DNA from: JAZLIT01 sp045617525
GTDB lineage: Bacteria; Bacillota; Bacilli; Bacillales_A; Planococcaceae
Assembly (NCBI GenBank): GCA_045617525.1
Contig: JAZLIT010000048.1
Coordinates: 1-8,085, forward strand
Direction: 5' to 3'
DNA length: 8,085 nucleotides
Made by a program: the position numbers and the translations under genes. This document shows, one piece after another, positions 1 through 6,239 of this stretch (within the stretch, counting starts at the first letter, position 1; every line of letters starts with the position of its first letter). A model generated the notes under the pieces. It saw nothing but the letters and a program-made list of their open reading frames with translations. It did no database searches and was not told the DNA's origin.

Positions 1-259
1 TGAGGGAGTTCCAGCAGGAAGTGTGGTACTTTATGAAAATGAAGAAAGTATTGAAATCGATAATATATTTGTGACACTGGCGATGCAACGTAAAGGTGTC
101 GGAACTCAAATTCAGCGTGAAATTATGCAAATGAACCCAACAAAAACGATTATTTTGGTGGCAGATGGGGAGGATACTGCTCGACTGATGTACCAAAAAC
201 AGGGCTATACGTTTGTAGGCTTTCAATATGAAGCTTTAAAAACTGCTGAATCTGTTTGA
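1..259 (+). CDS. GNAT-family N-acetyltransferase, 3' part (5' end outside the window)
   Basis: The reading frame is open from the first full codon at position 2 to the TGA at 257-259, so the gene begins left of the window. GTG at 23 is only an internal codon, with no ribosome binding site before it. The visible 85 residues match the C-terminal half of a GNAT fold. A beta-strand (SIEIDNIFV) leads into the acetyl-CoA binding motif A (QRKGVG, then a helix TQIQREIM), followed by a strand (TIILVAD) and a motif-B-like helix and turn (EDTARLMYQKQGYTFVGF). The Q/R-x-x-G-x-G pyrophosphate loop and the 'LYxKxGF'-like end are standard for the family. It would move an acetyl group from acetyl-CoA to an amine in the cytosol. 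The substrate cannot be read from this fragment. A terminator follows within 10 bases, so it ends its transcription unit. Confidence 0.85.
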   Translation, partial: EGVPAGSVVLYENEESIEIDNIFVTLAMQRKGVGTQIQREIMQMNPTKTIILVADGEDTARLMYQKQGYTFVGFQYEALKTAESV

Positions 260-264
260 ATTTA

Positions 265-304
265 AAAAGGAAAATACCTCATTAAAAGGGGGTATTTTCC
301 TTTT
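265..304. terminator. Bidirectional rho-independent terminator between convergent genes
   Basis: The arms 265-278 (aaaaggaaaatacc) and 291-304 (ggtattttcctttt) are perfectly complementary over 14 bp around a 12-base loop. The loop may be closed further by a G-T wobble and a C-G pair. T-rich tracts flank both sides, so the hairpin can serve the GNAT gene ending at 259 on the plus strand and the small gene ending at 318 on the minus strand. Confidence 0.85.
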
Positions 305-317
305 AAATTTGTTTTTA

Positions 318-491
318 CTAGAAAGTCGAAGCCTCCGTGACCGTATAGTATTGCAAAAGAGCATCCTTTTCACTGTCTTCTATCCACCCCACAGTTAAAG
401 TCAGTAAGCTAGCGCCAATTACTGCAAGCAACGTTAAAACGATAAATACGACAACTAAAAAGGACCTTTGTTGTGTATATGATTTCGACAT
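318..491 (-). CDS. Small single-pass membrane protein, prepilin/PilX N-terminus-like (57 aa)
   Basis: This minus-strand frame runs from ATG (complement of 489-491) to TAG (complement of 318-320), giving 57 residues. A purine-rich Shine-Dalgarno region (aaaggaag) lies about 10 bases before the ATG, and the frame stops just before the shared terminator at 265-304, as expected of a real gene. The protein has a short polar N-terminus (MSKSYTQQRS), one hydrophobic helix at about residues 11-33 (FLVVVFIVLTLLAVIGASLL and on), then a charged tail of about 20 residues. The polar-R-S/F-then-hydrophobic start and a tail reading QYYTVTEAS resemble the PilX-type minor prepilin N-terminus, where R-G-F starts the helix and a 'Y-Y-x-x-E-A' motif follows it. 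Here the usual Gly before Phe is Ser, and the protein ends where a pilin's globular domain would begin. It is either a mini-protein, a remnant of a longer prepilin gene or an unrelated small membrane protein. No clear promoter was found. The prepilin link is an inference. Confidence 0.6.
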   Translation of the reverse strand: MSKSYTQQRSFLVVVFIVLTLLAVIGASLLTLTVGWIEDSEKDALLQYYTVTEASTF

Positions 492-719
492 AAAAACACC
501 ACTTCCTTTAATTGTTTTACTATATTAAGGATTGTTTCTTAGTTAGAATGTGCTTTTTCATGATAATAAACCGCATTAGAGGATTGATTTTTTTAAAACC
601 GTAGTAAGAATCGGTTGAATCGGAACTGTAGCTGATTATGGAATAACAATTGCTCCCCCTTGTATAGACGCTGACTATATCATTAGTATGTATAGCAAAA
701 AATACATTTGGAACAATGT

Positions 720-751
720 CCACCTACATGAATTTTGTGTAGGTGGTTTTT
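720..751 (+). terminator. Rho-independent terminator with no gene in front of it
   Basis: The arms ccacctaca (720-728) and tgtaggtgg (738-746) pair over 9 bp, with a possible T-G wobble closing a short loop, and five T residues follow (747-751). The T tract is only on the plus strand, so it stops rightward transcription. The nearest rightward gene ends at 259 and already has its own terminator. This hairpin may therefore end an unseen small RNA, mark a lost gene, or insulate the downstream promoter. Confidence 0.75.
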
Positions 752-767
752 CGTTGTACCTAAAACA

Positions 768-795
768 TTACATATAAAACAATTTCCTCTATAAT
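768..795 (+). promoter_or_regulatory. Putative sigma-A promoter of the MMPL operon
   Basis: TTACAT at 768-773 and a perfect TATAAT at 790-795 are separated by 16 bases, giving a predicted start near 802 and a leader of about 75 bases. It lies just after the orphan terminator and before the 11-bp repeats. If this is the promoter in use, the repeats lie in the early transcribed region, where a bound regulator would repress. Confidence 0.55.
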
Positions 796-806
796 AAAGT
801 GACCAA

Positions 807-828
807 AGTTTATATTCAGTTTATATTC
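807..828 (+). repeat. Perfect 11-bp tandem direct repeat, likely response-regulator operator
   Basis: The unit agtttatattc occurs twice back to back (807-817 and 818-828), and the next base (a) continues the pattern. OmpR/PhoB-family regulators bind as head-to-tail dimers to direct repeats with a period of 10-11 bp (for example PhoP, WalR and CiaR sites of the form hexamer-N5-hexamer). Such a regulator is encoded in the operon that starts 49 bases downstream. A weak -10-like TATGCT (835-840) lies where a promoter activated from this site would need it, which offers an alternative to the promoter at 768-795. Confidence 0.6.
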
Positions 829-856
829 ATGCATTATGCTTATCACTGTACAAATT

Positions 857-864
857 AAAGGAGG
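857..864 (+). promoter_or_regulatory. Strong ribosome binding site of the MMPL gene
   Basis: The sequence aaaggagg is a full match to the Bacillus anti-Shine-Dalgarno. It ends 12 bases before the ATG at 877, which is slightly long but supports this start. Confidence 0.85.
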
Positions 865-876
865 AATACATCAAAC

Positions 877-2976
877 ATGAATAAGTTATTAAGACCCATA
901 ACAGATTGGGTAGCCACTAAACGCGGGGCTTGGATTACCGTAATTGCATGGCTCGTATTAATGATTGGAATAAGCGCAGGTCCTAAACTAGGAGATTACA
1001 AAGTGACAAACTTCCAATCTCTACCGGACGAAGCAGCTTCCATCATCGCAGATAATAAAATCGATGAGCTTTTTCCGAATGAACAGGGTACTCCTGGTAT
1101 ATTAGTGTTCCATAATTCTGACGGGGATATCAATATTGAAGAAGTAAAAGAAATTCTTTCAGGTATTGAAGCAGAAAACATTGAAGGCATTGATCAAATT
1201 GTGCCAATCGAGCAATTACCAGAGCAGGCACTTGCTTCATTTATATCAGAAGATAAGTCAACAATGATTGTGCCAATGAATTTAGAGGCTGGTTTAGGTA
1301 ATTCTGATTACGCAGAAATCAATGACCATGCAACAGAAATTGGTACATCAATTGCCAAAAATCTAGCTGCTGATTTTTACATTACGGGTCCAGCAGGGAT
1401 TGCCGGTGATACGACAAAACTATTTGAATCAGCGGATTTCAAATTATTACTTGTTACAATCGTCATTATTTTAGTGTTATTAATTGCAATCTATCGTTCA
1501 CCATTACTGGCATTTATTCCATTATTAGCAACGGTAATTGTTTATCAAGTCGTTAATCAATCGGTTGCGCTTATGGGTGCAGCTGGTTTAGAGATTAACA
1601 ACTCAACAACTTCAATTATGAGTATTCTGCTCTTTGCGGCAGTAATCGATTATTCATTATTCGTGTTCTCTCGTTATCGTGAAGAATTAAATCATTATGA
1701 AGATAAATACGAGGCGATGAAATTCGCAATGCGCGCAACTGGAGAGCCTGTTGTCTTTGCAGGTGGAACAGTATTCGCAGCAATGCTTGTATTATTCTTT
1801 GCAGATTTCCGAGATTATCAAAACTTCGCACCAGTCTTTGGTATTGCGATGTTTATCATTATCATTGCTTCAATTACATTAGTGCCAGCGTTATTCTCGT
1901 TATTTGGACGTAAAGCATTCTGGCCAAAGGTTCCGAAATTTGGAGAAGCTAAAGAAGTGAAGCACGGCCTTTGGGGTCCTATTGCTAAGTTTGTTGTTAA
2001 CAAACCTGGATTAGTAGGCGGATTAGTCGCTTTATTTATGTTAATTTCTGCACTTAACGTTTTTAATTTTGAATTTGAATTTAACTCTGTGAAAAACTTC
2101 CCAGACGATTTACCTTCACGTGTAGGGTATGAAATAGTAGAAGAGAAGTTCAATAAAGGGGATTTAGCGCAAACAGCAGTCCTAATTGAGTCAGATCAAC
2201 CTTTAACAGAAGCACAATTACAAACGTTTACAGAGCATTTAACAAGCTATGAAGAAATTCACTCAGCTACAGTGGCGGGTGTACTTGAAGATAAGGAAGC
2301 AGCGAAGGTAAATATTTCGTTAACTTTAAATCCTTATTCTATAGAGGCGATTGATTTCATGGGCGATTTCCGCGAAAATACGGATAAAATGCTAGAAGAA
2401 ATTGGTCTTGACGCAGATGTTTCCTATGGCGGTATTACGATGAAGCTTGTGGATGAGCGTAATGTAAACAGCAGCGATATCATTAAAATTATCGTACTAG
2501 AAACATTATTAATTTTAATTTTATTATTCGCGTTAACGCGTTCAATTAAAATGCCAATCTATATGATGACGACAATTTTATTTTCTTATTTATCTGCATT
2601 AGGCTTAGGTATTTTCTTAGTGGACGTACTATTTGGATACGATGCATTAAGTACGCGAGTTCCAGTGTATGCTTTCGTGTTCCTAGTGGCACTTGGTATA
2701 GACTATAACATCATTTTAATTTCTCGCTTTATGGAAGAGCGAAAAACACGTAAAGTGAAGGAAGCACTTGAAATTGCCATTCGAAATACAGGTGGCGTTA
2801 TTTCTTCAGCGGGTATTATTTTAGCTGCAACATTTGCAGCCTTAATGACGATGCCTATCGCGGATTTATTCGTATTCGGCTTTATGGTAGCAGTCGGTAT
2901 TATTATTGATACATTCCTAGTACGTGGTATGCTTTTACCTGCACTCGTACTATTCTTTGAAAAAGATAAAAAATAA
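877..2976 (+). CDS. MMPL/RND-family membrane transporter
   Basis: The protein has 699 residues, close to the usual 700-740 of bacterial MMPL proteins such as Bacillus YdfJ, and shows the typical two-fold layout. TM1 (about 18-34) is followed by an outer domain (35-188), then TM2-TM6 (about 189-343). After a cytoplasmic linker come TM7 (377-395), a second outer domain (396-533) and TM8-TM12 (536-692). Each half carries the Asp-Tyr pair that in MmpL3 forms the proton relay: D258-Y259 (VIDYSLFVFSRYREE) and D609-Y610 (GIDYNIILISRFMEER). It therefore probably uses the proton gradient to export a lipid or hydrophobic compound, though the substrate cannot be told from sequence. It is first in the operon, and the regulator gene starts 22 bases after its stop. 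The link to a two-component system suggests induction by an envelope or drug signal. Confidence 0.92.
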   Translation: MNKLLRPITDWVATKRGAWITVIAWLVLMIGISAGPKLGDYKVTNFQSLPDEAASIIADNKIDELFPNEQGTPGILVFHNSDGDINIEEVKEILSGIEAENIEGIDQIVPIEQLPEQALASFISEDKSTMIVPMNLEAGLGNSDYAEINDHATEIGTSIAKNLAADFYITGPAGIAGDTTKLFESADFKLLLVTIVIILVLLIAIYRSPLLAFIPLLATVIVYQVVNQSVALMGAAGLEINNSTTSIMSILLFAAVIDYSLFVFSRYREELNHYEDKYEAMKFAMRATGEPVVFAGGTVFAAMLVLFFADFRDYQNFAPVFGIAMFIIIIASITLVPALFSLFGRKAFWPKVPKFGEAKEVKHGLWGPIAKFVVNKPGLVGGLVALFMLISALNVFNFEFEFNSVKNFPDDLPSRVGYEIVEEKFNKGDLAQTAVLIESDQPLTEAQLQTFTEHLTSYEEIHSATVAGVLEDKEAAKVNISLTLNPYSIEAIDFMGDFRENTDKMLEEIGLDADVSYGGITMKLVDERNVNSSDIIKIIVLETLLILILLFALTRSIKMPIYMMTTILFSYLSALGLGIFLVDVLFGYDALSTRVPVYAFVFLVALGIDYNIILISRFMEERKTRKVKEALEIAIRNTGGVISSAGIILAATFAALMTMPIADLFVFGFMVAVGIIIDTFLVRGMLLPALVLFFEKDKK

Positions 2977-2998
2977 CAGCAAAAGGTGGGTGGGTACA

Positions 2999-3670
2999 AT
3001 GCGTATTTTAGTCGTGGATGATGATCAGGATATTTTACAGCTTGTATCCATCCATTTAATGCGTGAAGGCTATACCGTTTTACAGGCAAATGATGCACAA
3101 GCCGCACTCCATTTATTAGAAAATCAACATTGTGATTTAGCGATTGTAGATGTCATGATGCCTGGTATGAATGGTTTTGAGCTAACGCATATTTTAACGA
3201 GAGACTTAGAAATTCCAGTCATTTTATTGACGGCAAAGGGCCAACTAGCAGATAAAGAAAAAGGCTTTTTGGCAGGATCAGATGATTATATTGTGAAACC
3301 GTTTGAGCCAAAGGAATTATTATTTCGTGTAGCAGTCATTTTACGCAGATTTGAGCGGACGTTGAATGATTTAATAGAAATTGGCAACATCGCGCTTAAT
3401 CGGAAAACCTTTGAGGTATCGATTAACAATGAAACACTCATTTTACCGTTGAAAGAATTTGAACTACTCAGCCTGCTTGCTTCAAGAAACGGGAAGGTAG
3501 TACAACGCGTATTTTTAATGGAGCATACATGGGGAGCCGATTTCGAGGGCAATGAGCTAACGCTGAATACACATATGAACCGATTGCGTGAGCGATTAAA
3601 GCGTTACAATGCATCTGTTGAAATTCAAACTGTGCGTGGAATCGGCTATATGCTAGAGGTGATGAAATGA
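2999..3670 (+). CDS. OmpR/PhoB-family response regulator
   Basis: The gene encodes 223 residues from ATG at 2999. An upstream in-frame start at 2924 would overlap the transporter gene and add 25 residues unlike a receiver domain. The chosen ATG has aaaggtgg (2982-2989) nine bases upstream, and the protein begins MRILVVDDDQD, as receiver domains do. The receiver domain spans 1-115, with acidic D7-D9, phospho-acceptor D51 (AIVDVMMPG), T78 (ILLTAKG) and K100 (DYIVKPF). A winged-helix DNA-binding domain spans about 125-222, with the family's LPLKEFELLSLLASRNGKVV segment, NTHMNRLRERL recognition region and TVRGIGYML end. It should act as a dimer on direct repeats, and the best candidate is the 11-bp repeat at 807-828, implying autoregulation. 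Its stop overlaps the kinase start by 4 bases (ATGA), so the pair is translationally coupled. Confidence 0.95.
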   Translation: MRILVVDDDQDILQLVSIHLMREGYTVLQANDAQAALHLLENQHCDLAIVDVMMPGMNGFELTHILTRDLEIPVILLTAKGQLADKEKGFLAGSDDYIVKPFEPKELLFRVAVILRRFERTLNDLIEIGNIALNRKTFEVSINNETLILPLKEFELLSLLASRNGKVVQRVFLMEHTWGADFEGNELTLNTHMNRLRERLKRYNASVEIQTVRGIGYMLEVMK

Positions 3671-5058
3671 AATCACTTTATCGCCAATTTATTAGTGCGA
3701 TGCTTTATATCTTGTTACTTAGTGTAGTAATTGGCTTTATTATCGCAAACATTATGTACTACACCAGTTCAAAAGAGAAAATAGATCAGCAAAATGTGAA
3801 AACTGCTGAGGAAATCGTACAAGTACTTGAAGATTTCCATGGAAACGAGGATGCGATGGCTGCCTATTTAAGTTCGATTGGGCAGTTAGGTTATCAATTT
3901 ATGCGGATTGATCCAACGGGTAAGCAAGTTACTTATGGTGAGCAATTTACACATAATGTCTTACCAGAAGGAACCATTGATAAAGTTTTAAATGGAGAAA
4001 TCTATCATGGCATGCAGGATTTCAGAGATATTTTCCTTATGATGGGTCATTTTTCAAATCGATTAGAAAATTCAGTGGGTGTTCCAATGTCGACAGCTAC
4101 TGGGGATTATGCTTTATTTATGCGTCCAAATAATAAAATGCTATTTACGGATTTTCATATGATTCTTGTAGGCTTTATTGTTGCAATCGCGATTATCAGT
4201 ATTACAGGTGTCGCTTTATTAGCTCGTCAACTAATTCGTCCAATTTCTGAACTTACCGAGGCTACAAAAGCAGTGAAAAATGAAAATTTCAAGTATCGCT
4301 TAACTATTTCTAGGAATGACGAAATTGGACAACTTGCTGAAAACTTCAATTTGATGCAGCAGCAATTAGCGCATAATGACGAGGCAAGGAAAGCGTTCAT
4401 AAGCGATGTTTCGCATGACTTCCAATCACCCTTGATGAATATTCAAGGCTATTCGGAGCTTCTTCAAAATGAGGAGACATTGGATCAAGAACACCAACAA
4501 TATGCGGGTATTATTCAACGAGAATCAAAGCGCTTATCAAATTTAACAAAGCAATTACTATTATTAACTTCGATAGATCAAGCATCGTATACTCTGAAGA
4601 GAAATGAAGTACAAGTAGATGTTCAATTAAAAGAGGTAATTCGTATACACCAATGGCGCGTTACAGAAGGAGATTTAGCACTTTCTTACAAACTAAATCC
4701 GATTCAAATTATTGGAGATGCGGAACTTCTATATAATTGTTGGGAAAATTTGATTGGCAACGCGATTAAATATGCAAAGCCTGGTGGACTAATTTCAATT
4801 TCAAGTACAATAGTCGATAACTTCGTGGAAATAACGATAAGCGATACAGGTATTGGGATTGATAGCGAGCATCTCGAGAAAATATTCGACCGTTTTTATC
4901 GTGTAGATGCAGCACGTAAAAAAGATGGTACAGGTCTTGGCCTCTCCATTGTTAAAAAAGTAGTGCAACTGCACAATGGAACGATAAAAGTTAATAGTAA
5001 AAAAGATAAAGGAAGCTCATTTACAATTAGGCTTCCGTTAAATAGGGAGATGAAGTAA
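3667..5058 (+). CDS. Membrane sensor histidine kinase
   Basis: The protein has 463 residues with a complete kinase layout. TM1 (about 8-31) is followed by an outer sensor region (about 33-163) with no recognised domain, then TM2 (about 164-187) and a HAMP linker (about 186-237). The HisKA domain carries the phospho-acceptor H250. The HATPase domain shows the N box (N361, N365), G1 (DTGIGI, 393-398), F box (IFDRFYRVD) and G2 (GTGLGLS, 421-427). The H-box reads SHDFQSPL instead of the common SHELRTPL; the acidic residue after His is kept, and only D, F, Q and S replace E, L, R and T. The ATG overlaps the regulator stop by 4 bases and has GAGGTGAT just upstream. It should phosphorylate the adjacent regulator in response to an extracellular or membrane signal, perhaps the substrate of the MMPL pump. 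Confidence 0.95.
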   Translation: MKSLYRQFISAMLYILLLSVVIGFIIANIMYYTSSKEKIDQQNVKTAEEIVQVLEDFHGNEDAMAAYLSSIGQLGYQFMRIDPTGKQVTYGEQFTHNVLPEGTIDKVLNGEIYHGMQDFRDIFLMMGHFSNRLENSVGVPMSTATGDYALFMRPNNKMLFTDFHMILVGFIVAIAIISITGVALLARQLIRPISELTEATKAVKNENFKYRLTISRNDEIGQLAENFNLMQQQLAHNDEARKAFISDVSHDFQSPLMNIQGYSELLQNEETLDQEHQQYAGIIQRESKRLSNLTKQLLLLTSIDQASYTLKRNEVQVDVQLKEVIRIHQWRVTEGDLALSYKLNPIQIIGDAELLYNCWENLIGNAIKYAKPGGLISISSTIVDNFVEITISDTGIGIDSEHLEKIFDRFYRVDAARKKDGTGLGLSIVKKVVQLHNGTIKVNSKKDKGSSFTIRLPLNREMK

Positions 5059-5459
5059 TGGAAAAGAAATGGTCAATTCGTTTAATTCGCTTTGCTGCAA
5101 TATTTGGTGTGATAGGTACATTTATCGGTTCTCAAATGAGCGGCGGCTCGGATTACTCATTACGTCCAATCCATGCACATGCTTTATTAGTGGGCTGGTT
5201 ATCTGTATTTGCATGGGGTATTTTTTACCGTGTTTATACAGTGAAATTTAAAAAGCTCGTAACAATCCATTCAATAACAGCAATGCTAGGTGCATTCGGG
5301 TTAACATTCGGCATGTGGATGTATAACTTAAATCCGTTTAATTTAAATGATACATTTGTGATGATCCTATTCATTGTCGGTGGTTCATTGTTATTATTGG
5401 CATTCATCTTGTTTGCCATCATTACATTCTTTACCGAGGATACACAAGACGCGAAATAA
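5058..5459 (+). CDS. Four-helix membrane protein resembling part of heme-copper oxidase subunit I
   Basis: The protein has 133 residues with four predicted membrane helices (about 8-25, 39-60, 66-88 and 98-125) and a short charged tail. The segment RPIHAHALLVGWLSVFAWGIFYRV (36-59) looks like the helix-II region of cytochrome oxidase/NO reductase subunit I, where a His at the start of the helix binds low-spin heme. His residues are H39, H41 and H71. Full subunit I has about 12 helices, so this is a minimal module of the kind sometimes annotated as 'cytochrome c oxidase subunit 1-like'. It could bind heme or sense redox state or quinone, or be a structural relative without cofactor. Its ATG shares one base with the kinase stop (TAATG), with gggaga 7 bases before the start, and the operon terminator follows. 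It is therefore the fourth gene of the transporter/two-component operon, which is an unusual partner. The family assignment rests on motif resemblance only. Confidence 0.8.
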   Translation: MEKKWSIRLIRFAAIFGVIGTFIGSQMSGGSDYSLRPIHAHALLVGWLSVFAWGIFYRVYTVKFKKLVTIHSITAMLGAFGLTFGMWMYNLNPFNLNDTFVMILFIVGGSLLLLAFILFAIITFFTEDTQDAK

Positions 5460-5470
5460 TTTACAATTGG

Positions 5471-5510
5471 AAAGCAGGGAAATCATTTCTGATGATTTTT
5501 CTGCTTTTTT
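5471..5510 (+). terminator. Rho-independent terminator of the four-gene operon
   Basis: A 16-bp stem pairs 5471-5486 (aaagcagggaaatcat) with 5492-5507 (atgatttttctgcttt). It includes two G-T wobbles, has a 5-base loop, and ends in a T tract to 5510. It starts 11 bases after the stop at 5459. Confidence 0.9.
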
Positions 5511-5554
5511 GAATTTTAGCGTTGTAAACTCTAATATCCTAATAAATGGAATGA

Positions 5555-5570
5555 TGGTATACTCTATAAT
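5555..5570 (+). promoter_or_regulatory. Probable promoter of the GNAT gene (extended -10)
   Basis: TGG-TATACT (5555-5563) is a good extended -10 element and needs little -35 support; the hexamer 17 bases upstream is poor. A second -10-like TATAAT lies at 5565-5570. Either would give a very short leader before the TTG at 5585. The promoter is flanked by a 7-bp inverted repeat (5529-5535 and 5569-5575). Confidence 0.45.
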
Positions 5571-5584
5571 TAGAGGTGAATAAA

Positions 5585-6109
5585 TTGGATATAAAATTAT
5601 TTAACGGCGAAGCAGATGAACTTATCGAGTTATTAATTACGAATCAATGGAGTTACCATTCAAATCCGCATGTAGCTGAAAATGAAATTAAAGAAAAGGT
5701 TGAAAAGGGATATTATTCAAATGGTCGGGAAACATTTTGGATTATTGTAGATGAACAAAAGCTAGGTATCCTTATTATTGATGATATTGAAGATACAATT
5801 CCACTTTTTGATCTGCGTTTAACCCCCAATGCGCGTGGCAAGGGGATTGGTGTTCAAACTTTGCAATGGCTACAAAATTATTTGTTTGGCGAAAGAGGCA
5901 AAATACGTATAGAAGGTTATACGAGGGCGGATAATTTAGCGATGCGTAAATGCTTTACTAATGCAGGTTTCGTCAAGGAAGGGTATTTACGCAATGCTTG
6001 GGAAAATGCAGACGGAACAATCCATGATACAGTATTGTATGCATCTATTTTTGGTGATTGGAAGGAACATAAAATCACAGGTATTAGTATAAATGACCTA
6101 CCATATTAA
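5585..6109 (+). CDS. GNAT-family N-acetyltransferase, RimJ/RimL-like
   Basis: I choose the TTG at 5585 (174 residues), because agaggtg (5572-5578) lies 6 bases before it. The in-frame GTG at 5576 falls inside this ribosome binding site and would have none of its own; using it would add three residues. The N-terminal half holds helices and strands (QWSYHSNPHV... TFWIIVDEQKLGILIIDDI). Motif A follows as LRLTPNARGKGIG (78-89) with its helix VQTLQWLQNYL. Then come a strand (KIRIEGYT) and motif B, N117-LAMRKCFTNAGF (117-129), leading to FVKEGYLRNAW and a D-T-V-LYASI ending. The last part is typical of the Acetyltransf_3 group that includes ribosomal-protein and antibiotic acetyltransferases (Y/F-x-x-x-G-F-x-x-E-G-x-x-R). 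The substrate is unknown. It has its own promoter and terminator, so it is a single-gene unit. Confidence 0.9.
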   Translation: MDIKLFNGEADELIELLITNQWSYHSNPHVAENEIKEKVEKGYYSNGRETFWIIVDEQKLGILIIDDIEDTIPLFDLRLTPNARGKGIGVQTLQWLQNYLFGERGKIRIEGYTRADNLAMRKCFTNAGFVKEGYLRNAWENADGTIHDTVLYASIFGDWKEHKITGISINDLPY

Positions 6110-6153
6110 GTGGATTATTTTACATATAACGATACATAAGGCATAAAAGAAAG

Positions 6154-6190
6154 CACTCAAAACACAGTAGTAATGTTTTGGGTGTTTTTT
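6154..6190 (+). terminator. Rho-independent terminator after the GNAT gene
   Basis: The arms cactcaaaaca (6154-6164) and tgttttgggtg (6174-6184) pair over 11 bp with one G-T wobble and a 9-base loop, followed by six T residues (6185-6190). Confidence 0.88.
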
Positions 6191-6213
6191 AACGGAAATT
6201 TACTCCCATAATT

Positions 6214-6239
6214 CCAAACTATTTCTTTCTGACATTCGT
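6214..6239 (+). promoter_or_regulatory. Candidate ECF-type autoregulatory promoter
   Basis: CCAAAC (6214-6219) carries the AAC core of the Firmicute ECF -35 element (consensus TGAAAC), and CGT (6237-6239) matches the ECF -10 core. The spacer is 17 bases, within the 16-17 known for SigW/SigX/SigM-type promoters. It lies 29 bases before the sigma gene start. A sigma-A-like TATAAA at 6241-6246 has no good -35, so the ECF reading is preferred but not certain. Confidence 0.4.

Larger units (their letters stand above)
492..876. other. Intergenic region of 385 bp without a convincing gene
   Basis: This stretch lies between the divergent small gene at 318-491 and the MMPL operon. Its right half contains an orphan plus-strand terminator (720-751), a sigma-A-like promoter (768-795) and an 11-bp tandem repeat (807-828). 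The left half (492-719) has no plus-strand frame with a usable start and ribosome binding site. A 67-codon minus frame (520-723) begins with a GTG inside the terminator hairpin and has no separate ribosome binding site, so it is not called. A weak inverted repeat, TATAG-N7-CTATA, sits at 663-679. Confidence 0.7.

Noticed and set aside
520..723. Minus-strand open frame of 67 codons in the intergenic region
   Set aside because: Its GTG start lies inside the terminator hairpin directly after a stop codon, there is no separate ribosome binding site, and the product shows no domain or membrane features. It also covers the presumed promoter region of the minus-strand small gene.
1818..2153. Minus-strand frame of 111 codons inside the MMPL gene
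   Set aside because: It is a shadow of a well-supported coding sequence on the other strand, with no ribosome binding site and no recognisable product. The same holds for the minus frames at 996-1190, 1616-1831, 2703-3107, 3286-3552, 5234-5422 and 6642-6875.
2924..2998. Upstream in-frame start extending the response regulator by 25 residues
   Set aside because: It would overlap the transporter gene by 53 bases, lacks a ribosome binding site, and the added residues do not belong to a receiver domain, which begins exactly at ATG 2999.
5374..5583. Plus-strand frame of 69 codons across the end of the oxidase-like gene and the terminator
   Set aside because: It begins inside the real gene in another frame, reads through the terminator hairpin, and its product has no sensible features.
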